13,847 nt of DNA from Bacteriovoracaceae bacterium UBA2428 (lineage in GTDB: Bacteria; Bdellovibrionota; UBA2428). Below, one piece after another: positions 7,093 through 13,847 of this stretch (position 1 is its first letter; every line of letters begins with the position of its first letter). The DNA is taken from positions 12,793-26,639 of the forward strand of contig DDRA01000017.1 of the NCBI GenBank assembly GCA_002343545.1. Reading direction: 5' to 3'. The notes under the pieces are model-generated. The model was given only the letters and a program-made list of their open reading frames with translations, was not told the DNA's origin and did not search any database. A program made the position numbers and the translations under genes.

Positions 7093-8118
7093 ATGAAAAC
7101 TGTTTACTCTGTCATCGCCCTCACCCTGCTCGCCTCGGGCGCTCGCGCCGCCGAGTTCCGCTCGGCCTCGCAGGTCGTGCGCTTGCCCTACCATAGCTTC
7201 GCCGACCGGGAAGGTCTGCTGAACCTCGGTCCGGTCGCGCTCTTCCTTCAGGGCACGGCGGCCGCGAACCAGAAGGCCTTCGCGGGCCTCAAGACCTCGC
7301 TCAAGGTCGAAAGCTTCCGCCCCGACCTGAACGACATCTCGGTTCTCGTCCGCTACGAATCGGCCGGCTTTCGCAAGGTCCTCGAATCGGGTCGGAGCGA
7401 GCTCAACGTGCGCCTCAACCTGCGCATCCTCTCGTGCGACGGCGAGATGGAGTTCCCGACGCAAACTTCGGCGGGTCAGCTCCAGAGCTTCCTCGCCTCG
7501 CTCCTCTTTACCCCGGCGGACCTCGCGTCGTGCAGCCTCGAAATCCGGCGCGTCGGTCTCTCGGACCTTTCCATCGAAGTTCCGACCGTGCAGAGCCGTA
7601 TCCTGACCAAGTCGCCGCTCAACAACCTCGTGGCCTGGAGCGAGCTGCATTCCGCGCGCGTCGTCGTGGACCTCACCGACGAAGAGAGCCTTCGTTTCCG
7701 TTCGGTCGTCTACCGACCGGGAACGACCTTCCTGTACGAAGGCGCGACCTGGGGCACGAACTACCGTCTCGAGACGGTAGGCGAAAGCGCGGAACGCCGC
7801 ACGCTCGCGAACGAGGTTCGGGCCTCCCTCGCGCGGGTGATGAACGTCTTGGAAGGCTACCGGAACGAGCTTCTCGTGTGCCTCGCGAGCGGAAACCTGG
7901 CGGGCCGCACGCTGCAGCTCGACGCCTACCTCGAAGAGAACAAGGAAGTCCTGCGCCGTGACCTTCGCTTCGTGCGCGAGAACTACGCCGCGCTCCCACC
8001 TTTCGAACAGATCACGACGATTCGCGGCATGACGCGTTTGATCGCGCAGCTCGGCGAAGCCGACCGCGCCGTCAACGTGAAGGATTCTTTCGAACGTATC
8101 ATTCGCACGGATCGCTAA
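7093..8118 (+). CDS. Exported protein of unknown function, second gene of the cluster
   Basis: This 341-residue protein has the signal peptide MKTVYSVIALTLLASGARA, cleaved after residue 19 or 20. The ATG at 7093 is supported by AGGAG at 7083-7087, which overlaps the stop codon of the previous gene. The same frame is open upstream to 6277, but there it only shadows that gene. The mature protein has an N-terminal beta-rich part (about 25-225) with C115 and C147 and the segment LNVRLNLRILSCDGEMEF. A more helical C-terminal part follows (about 235-335: TLANEVRASLARVMNVLEGY, LDAYLEENKEVLRRDLRFV). No known family is recognised. With its neighbours it may form a secreted or periplasmic complex. Confidence 0.83.
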   Translation: MKTVYSVIALTLLASGARAAEFRSASQVVRLPYHSFADREGLLNLGPVALFLQGTAAANQKAFAGLKTSLKVESFRPDLNDISVLVRYESAGFRKVLESGRSELNVRLNLRILSCDGEMEFPTQTSAGQLQSFLASLLFTPADLASCSLEIRRVGLSDLSIEVPTVQSRILTKSPLNNLVAWSELHSARVVVDLTDEESLRFRSVVYRPGTTFLYEGATWGTNYRLETVGESAERRTLANEVRASLARVMNVLEGYRNELLVCLASGNLAGRTLQLDAYLEENKEVLRRDLRFVRENYAALPPFEQITTIRGMTRLIAQLGEADRAVNVKDSFERIIRTDR

Positions 8119-8150
8119 CCGGAATTCCCGAAATCAAAGAGGAGCCAGTC

Positions 8151-8924
8151 ATGAATATCTTCAAAGCGAGTGCCTTGTGCTTGGGTCTGGGTATGGCGGC
8201 GGCGGAAGCCGCCTCGCCCGCGGCGGAGCTCTTGCGGCCCGACGCCATCCTGACGCTGAAGCGCGACGTGAAGCTTCCCAAGGATTCCGAGGGCGCGGCC
8301 GTCCTGGGTTATACGGCCGTCGGCAAGGCGCTTAACTTCGTCACCAAGAAGTGCGTCCGCGAGAGCAAAGTCTCGGACTTTTCGCGTCGGAGCTACGACG
8401 CCAAGGTCTTCCTTTGGCAGCTGGACGAAAACTTCGGCTTCCCGAATGAACCGCGACCGACTTGCCTCGAGACGAAGAACGAGACGACGAGCTACCGTCT
8501 CTCGATGCGCTGCGAACTGCGGTACGAGGCGTCCGATACGGACCGCGTGCTGAAGGCCGGCCGCGAGCTTGCGGTCATCGGGTGGGGGCGCCTCTTCGGC
8601 GCGTCCGACGACGCCTCGGTCTCGGACAGTCACGTCGCCCGCGAAGGGATCGAGTTTCCGATCCGGAGCGTCGGCACGAACACGATGGCCAAGCTCTTTT
8701 GCCAGATCCGCTCGCCCCTTCTGAACGAACAGCATATGGAGCTCGACGGGATCAAAGGGCTCGTGAACATCGAAAGCGACCACGGTCACTACTGGATAAA
8801 GTCGGTCCTCTACGCGATGTCGACCGACGCCTACGTGTCGCGCGCCGCCTTGATCGGAGCCCTCGAAGGGGCCTTCAAGATCTCGAACAACGCCGTGCTC
8901 GATACCGAGCCGGTCGACTTCTAG
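8151..8924 (+). CDS. Exported protein of unknown function, third gene of the cluster
   Basis: This 257-residue protein has the signal peptide MNIFKASALCLGLGMAAAEA, with cleavage after AEA (residue 20). C10 lies within the hydrophobic core and lacks a lipobox context, so it is not called a lipoprotein. The mature part has C68, C105, C121 and C184, again an even number suited to disulfides. AGAGGAG (8138-8144) lies six bases before the ATG. The gap from the previous gene is 32 bp, so the cluster is probably one transcript. The C-terminus has a hydrophobic helix-like stretch (AALIGALEGAFKISNNAVL, 232-250). The TAG stop lies in CTAG shared with the convergent response regulator and inside a hairpin. 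The function is not recognised. Confidence 0.82.
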   Translation: MNIFKASALCLGLGMAAAEAASPAAELLRPDAILTLKRDVKLPKDSEGAAVLGYTAVGKALNFVTKKCVRESKVSDFSRRSYDAKVFLWQLDENFGFPNEPRPTCLETKNETTSYRLSMRCELRYEASDTDRVLKAGRELAVIGWGRLFGASDDASVSDSHVAREGIEFPIRSVGTNTMAKLFCQIRSPLLNEQHMELDGIKGLVNIESDHGHYWIKSVLYAMSTDAYVSRAALIGALEGAFKISNNAVLDTEPVDF

Positions 8925-8929
8925 TCGAC
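8913..8929. terminator. Hairpin spanning the shared stop codons of two convergent genes
   Basis: GTCGACT (8913-8919) and AGTCGAC (8923-8929) form a perfect 7-bp stem with a 3-nt loop. The CTAG at 8921-8924 holds the TAG of the plus-strand exported gene (8922-8924) and the TAG of the minus-strand response regulator (8921-8923). The hairpin is near-symmetrical, so it would form in both transcripts. There is no T-tract, so it may protect 3' ends or pause polymerase rather than terminate by itself. Confidence 0.4.
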
Positions 8930-9325
8930 GGGATCGTTACGGGGCTTCGCTTCGCCGAGCGCGTCGATGACCCGATTCGCGAGCGCGACGATGTCGAAAG
9001 GCTTCGGGAAGACGTCGACGACGTCGAGACGGCTCAGCTCTTCCTCGGCGTCGTTGAAACCCGAGCAGACGAAGACCTTCGCTCCGCACGTCGTTTCGTT
9101 CCGGAGTTGCCGCAGAAAGGCGAGGCCGTCCATCTTGGGCATGCGTATGTCCGAGACGATGGCATCGAAGTCGGTCCGCCGGCAGAGTTCGAGCGCCTCG
9201 GCTCCGTCGGCGGCGGCGCTGACCCGCGCGCCGTAGCCCTCGAATTCGTCGACGAGGATCTCCCGCAGGAGCGCCTCGTCGTCGACGACCAGGATGTGGC
9301 GGCCGTTCAGCGCGCCGGTACTCAC
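8921..9325 (-). CDS. Single-domain response regulator (CheY-like receiver)
   Basis: This 134-residue protein is a single receiver domain. The acidic pair is D15/D16 (HILVVDDE), the phospho-acceptor is D59 (VSDIRMPKMDG), the switch Ser is S88 (VFVCSGF) and the conserved Lys is K108 (FPKPFD). There is no DNA-binding or enzymatic output domain, so after phosphorylation it must act by protein-protein contact or as a phosphate relay. Its GTG start (9325) overlaps the kinase stop as GTGA, with GAGGG a few bases upstream, so translation is probably coupled and the kinase is its likely partner. The response controlled is unknown. Confidence 0.93.
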   Translation of the reverse strand: MSTGALNGRHILVVDDEALLREILVDEFEGYGARVSAAADGAEALELCRRTDFDAIVSDIRMPKMDGLAFLRQLRNETTCGAKVFVCSGFNDAEEELSRLDVVDVFPKPFDIVALANRVIDALGEAKPRNDPVD

Positions 9326-11850
9326 GCAGCCCTCGGCGCCGCGGTCCCGCGCGCGGCGAGCGGAACTTCGAGGACGAAACGGGTGTGGTGGCTCGTCGGA
9401 TCGTAGCCCAGGCTACCGCCGTGGTCCTCGAGGATGCTCTTCGAGATGCTCAGCCCGAGGCCCGTTCCGCGCCCGACTTCTTTCGTCGTGAAGAAGGGGT
9501 CCATCATCTTGGCGACGACCGAGGGCGAGATGCCGTGGCCGCTGTCGGTGACGGAGACGCGCAGACGCTCCCCGGGCCCGACTTCCGCCCGGACGCGGAT
9601 CCATTTTTCCGGCAACTCGTGAACGGCGTCGTGCGCGTTGTTGAGAAGGTTCATGAGAACCTGCGAGATCTGCGCGGGTCGGCAGCGGACGGCGAGGTTC
9701 GTCTCGCCTTCGATCTGCAGCGCCACGAGGGACTTCGCGAAACGCTCCTTGCAAAGCTCGAGCGTGTCGCGGAGCACGTCCCCGAAAGGAACCTCCATCA
9801 TCGGGTCCCCTTCGGCGTGCCGCGAGAAAGTGCGCAGGCCGCGGATGATCTTGCCGATCCGCTCGGCGGTGTCCTCGATCTTGGCGATTTCGGCTTCGAC
9901 CTGCGGGGCGTCGATCGGCGGCGCTCCGAGCCGTCGTCGAACCTGGTGGGCCTTCGCGAGGATGATCGCGAGCGGGTTATTGATCTCGTGGGCGATCCCG
10001 CCGGCCATCTCGCCGAGGGACGCCATCTTCGCGGACTGCAGGAGTTGGGCCTGCTGCGCGCGGATCGCTTGCTCGCGCGCGACGCGTTCGCTGATGTCCC
10101 AGTTGCAGCCGACCATCCGCTCCGCTTCGCCGTTCTGGTCGTAGCCGCAGGTCGCGCCGCAGGCGACGTGGCGATAACCCTCGCCGTTCGAGATTCGCAC
10201 CCGGAATTCGGTGCGGAACTCGGCCTGCCGGCGCCCGAGGGCTTCTTTGACTTCGGCTTCGACCCGCGCGACGTCGTCGGGATGCAAGGTTTCCGCGAAG
10301 CCGGCGAAGGTCCCGTCGAACTCGCGCTCGTCCACGTCGAAGAGCTTGAACATGTGGCTCTCCCAGTGGAGGCGGCCCGTCTTGAGGTCCCAGTCCCAAA
10401 CGCCGAAGCCGACCGCCCGGACGGCGGTCTCGAGGCGGCTTTTGAGTTCCGTGAGCTTTCGCTCGTGCCGCACGGACTCCGTACGGTCCACGAAGGTGAC
10501 GATGACTTCTTGGGCGACGCCCTGCTTGTCGAATCGGGTCGGTTGGGCGTTGACGAGGATCCAGCGCAGTAGGCCCGCGGGCGCGCGGTACCCGATCACC
10601 TGGTGGTATTGCGCGCGTCCGCTCGCCACCGCGACCGCGGCGGGATGCTCTTCGGGAGGGCAGGGGGTCCCGTCTTCGCGGAAGAAGGCCCCGTCGCTTC
10701 GCTTCCCGAAGAATTCGACGATTTGGTTTTCGCCGAGCTCCAGGAGCCGGAGCGCGGTTCGGTTGAACTGGATAACCTGGCCCGCGCGGTTATGGATGAG
10801 CACGCCTTCGAGCATGGCTTCGAAGGTCTCGGTCATCTTGAGCTCGACTTCGCGCCGGGCCTCTTCGGCGAGCACGAGGCTGCTGATGTCCTGGCAGGTC
10901 CCGAAGAGCCCGACGAGTCGCCCGTCCTCGACTCGCGCCTGCCCGCGGACTTCGACCCAGACTTCGCGGTCGGGATGAACGGCGCGGAATCGCATCTGGT
11001 AGGGCTCGCGGTCGATCAGGCATTGTTCGATCGTCGCGCGCCAGTACGGGTGATCGTCCGGGTGAATGGTCGAGGCGTGACGATCGAAATCGGGTTCGCC
11101 GCGTTCGGGGGCCTCGGGGAAAATCTTGAACATCTGGGGACTCCAGTGGATCTCGCCCGTGTTTACATCGTAGGACCAGTTGCCGATCTTGGCGATCGAC
11201 TGCGCTTCGCGCAGGTCTTTTTCTTTGAGGCTAAGTTTTTCGTACGCGGCTTCGATGAGCGCGTGTTGCTGGGCCGCCCTCGTGAGGTGGCGTTCGCGCA
11301 GGCGGGCGAGGGAAGCGTGGTAGGCCTTCAGCGAAGTGATCGCGAGCACGGCGCTGAGCAGGATGTGGAGACTCTCGAAGAAGCGCAGCGAGACCTCGCC
11401 CGGGACCCACGGAACGGCGAGGCCGAAGCGGGGAAAAGCCAATTCGGCGAATCCCCATCCGGCGAAGACGAGTCCCGTCGCGCCGATCTGGTGCCGGAGG
11501 GGTCTCACGTCGAAGAGCAAGGTGGCGAGGCAAGCCGTCGCCAGGAAGAAGAGGTCCGCGCTCGTGTGGGCGGGGAGCCCGACCTCGACGGCGATCGTCG
11601 CCGACAGCACCGTCATCAAGAGAGCGTAACGCGCGCGTCGCGAGCGATGCCGGGAGTCCAGCCACCAGAGGAGCGGAAACGAGACGACCACGTGAAACCC
11701 GAGGACGAGCGTGACGAAGTAGGCGCCGAAACTGGCGTAGACGATCGCGAGCAGGGCGAAGAGGGGCCAGACGAAACGCGTAATCCTTCGCGTCAGCGAG
11801 GGCTCAAAGGTTCCGGAAGGATTAGGGCGAGGGGAAGCTTCTCCGCGCAT
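9322..11850 (-). CDS. Membrane sensor histidine kinase with three PAS domains
   Basis: This 842-residue protein has about six N-terminal membrane segments (residues 27-46, 47-64, 75-92, 97-113, 122-139, 160-177). A short helical linker follows, then PAS 1 (about 218-325), PAS 2 (about 340-458) and PAS 3 (about 473-590). The dimerisation/phosphoacceptor helix carries H621 in MAGGIAHEINNPLA. The ATPase domain has the N box (QVLMNLLNNAHDAV, N734/N738), G1 (DSGHG, 769-773), the F box (DPFFTTK) and G2 (GRGTGLGL). PAS 1 and PAS 3 resemble each other (TGEIHWSPQMFKIF versus TGRLHWESHMFKLF, each with a later HPDD), which suggests duplication around PAS 2. PAS 3 has C564 and C568 in a CxxxC arrangement. 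The ATG at 11850 is the only start candidate after an in-frame stop and lacks a ribosome site. The signal is unknown; the product feeds the overlapping receiver gene. Confidence 0.94.
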   Translation of the reverse strand: MRGEASPRPNPSGTFEPSLTRRITRFVWPLFALLAIVYASFGAYFVTLVLGFHVVVSFPLLWWLDSRHRSRRARYALLMTVLSATIAVEVGLPAHTSADLFFLATACLATLLFDVRPLRHQIGATGLVFAGWGFAELAFPRFGLAVPWVPGEVSLRFFESLHILLSAVLAITSLKAYHASLARLRERHLTRAAQQHALIEAAYEKLSLKEKDLREAQSIAKIGNWSYDVNTGEIHWSPQMFKIFPEAPERGEPDFDRHASTIHPDDHPYWRATIEQCLIDREPYQMRFRAVHPDREVWVEVRGQARVEDGRLVGLFGTCQDISSLVLAEEARREVELKMTETFEAMLEGVLIHNRAGQVIQFNRTALRLLELGENQIVEFFGKRSDGAFFREDGTPCPPEEHPAAVAVASGRAQYHQVIGYRAPAGLLRWILVNAQPTRFDKQGVAQEVIVTFVDRTESVRHERKLTELKSRLETAVRAVGFGVWDWDLKTGRLHWESHMFKLFDVDEREFDGTFAGFAETLHPDDVARVEAEVKEALGRRQAEFRTEFRVRISNGEGYRHVACGATCGYDQNGEAERMVGCNWDISERVAREQAIRAQQAQLLQSAKMASLGEMAGGIAHEINNPLAIILAKAHQVRRRLGAPPIDAPQVEAEIAKIEDTAERIGKIIRGLRTFSRHAEGDPMMEVPFGDVLRDTLELCKERFAKSLVALQIEGETNLAVRCRPAQISQVLMNLLNNAHDAVHELPEKWIRVRAEVGPGERLRVSVTDSGHGISPSVVAKMMDPFFTTKEVGRGTGLGLSISKSILEDHGGSLGYDPTSHHTRFVLEVPLAARGTAAPRAA

Positions 11851-11887
11851 CCCGTTCGAATCGGAACTCGCGGGGACTTAGTTAAGG

Positions 11888-11927
11888 CCCAAGGGCGGGA
11901 GACAAAATTTTGTCTCCCGCCCTTGGG
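11888..11927. repeat. Perfect 40-bp palindrome
   Basis: Two 20-base arms are exact reverse complements with no spacer, centred between 11907 and 11908. Each arm reads CCCAAGGGCGGGAGACAAAA towards the centre. It lies nine bases after the stop codon of the S1-domain gene and 37 bases before the kinase start, both genes being on the minus strand. It has the position of a terminator or attenuator. However, the A4T4 block is in the middle and no T-tract follows the stem, the reverse of an intrinsic terminator. A dimeric protein's binding site or a cruciform-forming element are alternatives. Confidence 0.9.
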
Positions 11928-11936
11928 AAGTGAAGT

Positions 11937-13424
11937 CTAGACCTTCTTTTTGGCCATGGCGGCCTGGAGCTGCTGCCCGAGCAGGCCGAGAGAGGTGGAA
12001 GCGCCCTTGGGGGCGGCGCCCTTCTGGGCTTGCTGGAACTCCTGCCAGTCCTCGAGACCGCTCTCGTCGGGCGGTTCGAGCGAGATCTTGCGTTCGTCGC
12101 CGCGGATCTCGGCCACGCGCACTTTGACGGTGTCGCCTGGTTTGAGGTTGTCGAAGCCGAAGTTCGCCGAGGCGACGGCCTTGGACTTGGGCACGAGGCC
12201 CGTGATGCCGTCGGCGAGCTTGACGAAGAGGCCGAAGGCTTCGCGTCGCTCGACCGTGCCCGAGTGGAAGGAGCCCACCGGGAACTGGCTCGAGATCGTG
12301 GCCCACGGGTCGCCGCCTTCGGCGTCGCGGAGCGAGAGGCTGATGCGTCGGGCGAAGGCGTCGACTTCCTTCACCTTGACGTTGATCTTCTCGCCTTCCT
12401 TGATGAGTTCGTCCGAGCGCGCGACGCGCTTCGTGTAGCTCATCTCGGAGAGCGGAATGAGACCTTCGATGCCGGGGAAAACTTCGACGAAGGCGCCGAA
12501 CTTCATGCAGCGGGTGACCTTGCCGGGAAGGATACGGCCTTCCTCGAGCTCGGCGGGCAGGTTGAGCCAGGGCTCGGCCTGCGTTTGCTTGAGCGAGAGG
12601 GAAATCTTCACCCGGTCCGCGCTTTCGCGCTCGACCTTGAGGATCTTGGCCGTGACTTGCTGACCGACTTCGAGGACTTCGCTCGGATCGCCGACGCGGG
12701 ACCAATTCAGCTCCGAGATGTGCGCGAGCCCTTCGAGGCCTGGGATGATCTCGACGAAGGCTCCGAACTTCTCGAGACGGCTTACCGTGCCGGTGACGAC
12801 GTCGCCGACTTTTTGCTTCTCCAGGAAGGCGGTCAGGGCGTGGCCCTTCTGTTCTTCGAGCAGGCGACGGCGCGAGACGACAATGTTGCGCCCGCGTTCG
12901 GAGTACTGCGTGATCTTGAACTCGAAGCGCTTGCCGACGTATTCCTCGGGCGTATCGATCTGGCGGGCGTCCATCTGGCTGACGGGGCAGAAGGCGCGCT
13001 TGCCCATGATGACGACGCGGAAGCCGCCGTTGATGACTTCCTCGACCTTGCCCTCGACGACGAGGTTGCGGCGATGCGCGTCTTCCAGGTCGTCGGCCAG
13101 GTTCTTCGCGGTGGGGCTCGTGGAAAGGAAGATCTGCGTGCCGCGCACCTGCGTGACGAAGAGATCCACCGTGTCGCCGACCTTGGCCTTGGGTTTGCCG
13201 TCGGCGTCGAGCAGGTCGAGCGCCGAGACGAAACCGTCGTAGGGCGTGCCCGTCGAGACGATGACTTGCTCGCGGCCGAAGGAGAGGATTTCGGCCTTCA
13301 CGCGATCGCCGGTTTGGAGCTTGCGCGTGGGCTTCTGGAAGGATTCCTCCAGCATCTTCGCGAAATCGGCGGAGCCTTCGTTCGATTCAATGTCGTCGTC
13401 GTCGGTCGGTCGGCGGAAAACCAT
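11937..13424 (-). CDS. S1 RNA-binding domain protein (ribosomal protein S1-like, five repeats)
   Basis: This 495-residue protein is built of five S1/OB-fold repeats at about residues 38-103, 120-186, 205-278, 296-365 and 382-449. The most canonical are repeats 3 and 4 (GTVSRLEKFGAFVEIIPGLEGLAHISE; GKVTRCMKFGAFVEVFPGIEGLIPLSE). An acidic N-terminus (TDDDDIESNEG) precedes them and a Gln/Ala/Lys-rich tail ends AMAKKKV. It should bind single-stranded RNA, either as the ribosomal S1 that recruits mRNA or as an accessory S1-like protein. Classical RpsA has six repeats and about 550-560 residues, so this is shorter and need not be the only S1 protein in the cell. The ATG at 13424 has AGAGG six bases upstream. 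The gene is followed directly by the 40-bp palindrome. Confidence 0.88.
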   Translation of the reverse strand: MVFRRPTDDDDIESNEGSADFAKMLEESFQKPTRKLQTGDRVKAEILSFGREQVIVSTGTPYDGFVSALDLLDADGKPKAKVGDTVDLFVTQVRGTQIFLSTSPTAKNLADDLEDAHRRNLVVEGKVEEVINGGFRVVIMGKRAFCPVSQMDARQIDTPEEYVGKRFEFKITQYSERGRNIVVSRRRLLEEQKGHALTAFLEKQKVGDVVTGTVSRLEKFGAFVEIIPGLEGLAHISELNWSRVGDPSEVLEVGQQVTAKILKVERESADRVKISLSLKQTQAEPWLNLPAELEEGRILPGKVTRCMKFGAFVEVFPGIEGLIPLSEMSYTKRVARSDELIKEGEKINVKVKEVDAFARRISLSLRDAEGGDPWATISSQFPVGSFHSGTVERREAFGLFVKLADGITGLVPKSKAVASANFGFDNLKPGDTVKVRVAEIRGDERKISLEPPDESGLEDWQEFQQAQKGAAPKGASTSLGLLGQQLQAAMAKKKV

Positions 13425-13460
13425 GGGAAACCTCTACTTTCCCGTGTGTTTCTAGCGGCC

Positions 13461-13485
13461 GGCGCCCGGCGGGGCAAGGGGCGCC
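13461..13485 (-). other. GC-rich hairpin in the leader region of the S1-domain gene
   Basis: GGCGCCC (13461-13467) and GGGCGCC (13479-13485) form a 7-bp stem with an 11-nt loop in the 156-bp space between the transferase gene and the S1-domain gene. It lies 37 bp upstream of the S1-domain start codon. It could end the upstream transcript or be part of the S1 mRNA leader, where S1 genes are often autoregulated. There is no T-tract. It may be a chance feature of GC-rich sequence. Confidence 0.3.
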
Positions 13486-13580
13486 TATTCGCGTCGGAAA
13501 AACCCGAGCGCGGCCCGCAGCGCCTTGAGGACGATCGGAGGCACCCACTCCCGCAAACGGGCGTGGGCCGCCCGGGGGAG
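13485..13580 (-). pseudogene. Possible coding remnant or read-through tail after the transferase TAG stop
   Basis: Directly after the TAG at 13583-13581 the same frame stays open for 31 codons, ending at the TAG at 13487-13485. The peptide includes REWVPPIVLKALRAALGFFRRE, an amphipathic, protein-like segment of the kind seen near termini of glycan-modifying enzymes. Either a nonsense mutation shortened the transferase, or this is a decayed or very small separate ORF (a GTG lies within it at the V of REWV), or it is chance. The strong hairpin at 13544-13567 overlaps it and favours a noncoding role. Confidence 0.2.
13544..13567 (-). terminator. Hairpin downstream of the pyruvyl transferase-like gene
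   Basis: CCCACTCCCG (13544-13553) and CGGGCGTGGG (13558-13567) form a 10-bp stem with one mismatch and a 4-nt loop. On the minus strand it lies 13 nt after the TAG at 13581, a good place for a terminator. No T-tract follows. It could separate the polysaccharide gene's transcript from that of the S1-domain gene. Confidence 0.4.
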
Positions 13581-13847
13581 CTAGAAAATCGCTCGGAAGA
13601 GGTCGTCGAAGTTCTTCTCGACTCGCGTCGCCAAGTCTTCGGAAAGGCGGGCGAGCTCGGTGGCCGGCGTGGCGAGGACCTTACGAAAGCGGTCCCCTTG
13701 ATCCGTGGCCGCCGAAAGCCGCGGAGCTTGGGCGTCCGCAAAGCTCGGCGCCCAAGTTGCCAGGTAGTCCTGGAGTTTCACGAGGTCCGGATCGAGGTTG
13801 GCGAAGGGTACGCCGTAGGTCATCGCCGTGATGTTCCCGTGAAGGCT
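13581..13847 (-). CDS. Probable polysaccharide pyruvyl transferase family protein (C-terminal 88 residues)
   Basis: The gene enters from the right edge, so only its end is visible; the frame is open to 13847, and the ATG at 13823 is internal rather than a likely start. The visible part begins SLHGNITAMTYGVPFANLDPDLVKLQDYL. It resembles the conserved R-L-H-(G/A)-x-I-x-A-x-x-x-G-V-P block near the end of polysaccharide pyruvyl transferases, where a spent-nucleotide-sugar-type site is followed by K...YL. Such enzymes transfer pyruvyl groups from phosphoenolpyruvate to surface glycans. The last 50 residues are helical (TELARLSEDLATRVEKNFDDLFRAIF). Glycosyltransferases of similar fold are the alternative. 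The call rests on one block. Confidence 0.5.
   Translation of the reverse strand, partial: SLHGNITAMTYGVPFANLDPDLVKLQDYLATWAPSFADAQAPRLSAATDQGDRFRKVLATPATELARLSEDLATRVEKNFDDLFRAIF

Noticed and set aside
9385..11940. Long plus-strand frames opposite the histidine kinase
   Set aside because: They are antisense shadows of a gene with complete kinase motifs, with no recognisable domain and no ribosome site.

Overview
The window is GC-rich bacterial chromosome with strongly G/C-ending codons, densely packed genes and many signal peptides. It looks like a Gram-negative bacterium. Periplasmic or secreted hypothetical proteins sitting next to a PAS histidine kinase and a standalone S1-domain protein would fit the Bdellovibrionota/Oligoflexia or another former deltaproteobacterial lineage. 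That placement is a low-confidence impression, because no marker gene here settles it. There are no RNA genes, insertion sequences, phage genes or CRISPR arrays.

Layout, left to right. (1) Positions 1-1242: the N-terminal 80 residues of a CADD-family haem-oxygenase-fold protein (minus strand, running off the left edge; the family includes the self-sacrificing p-aminobenzoate synthases), divergent from a LysR regulator. They share an AT-rich intergenic region with an operator-like inverted repeat. (2) 1336-1755: a small exported four-cysteine protein. (3) 1877-3277: asnS, with a well-placed promoter whose geometry predicts a leaderless mRNA, and a large composite hairpin upstream. (4) 3288-6121, minus strand: an exported trypsin-fold protease with six tandem 7-residue repeats, overlapping by ATGA a TPR-like/winged-helix regulator. 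(5) 6347-8924, plus strand: three consecutive exported proteins of unknown function, apparently one operon, divergent from the protease. (6) 8921-11850, minus strand: a membrane sensor kinase with three PAS domains, overlapping by GTGA a single-domain response regulator. (7) 11888-11927: a perfect 40-bp palindrome. (8) 11937-13424, minus strand: a five-repeat S1 RNA-binding protein. (9) 13581-13847, minus strand: the C-terminal end of a probable polysaccharide pyruvyl transferase, followed in the same frame by a short coding-like tail.

The functional themes are envelope and secretion (protease, four unknown exported proteins, surface polysaccharide), sensing (LysR, kinase/regulator pair, TPR-winged-helix regulator), translation (AsnS, S1 protein) and probably folate precursor synthesis (CADD). 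Packing is extreme. Two operon pairs use 4-base start/stop overlaps. One convergent pair shares a CTAG that is the stop codon on both strands, and the other convergent pair is only 10 bp apart. The items most worth following up are the CADD/LysR pair, the 40-bp palindrome with its A4T4 core, the leaderless asnS promoter, the repeat-bearing protease coupled to a DNA-binding protein, and the shared-stop hairpin.
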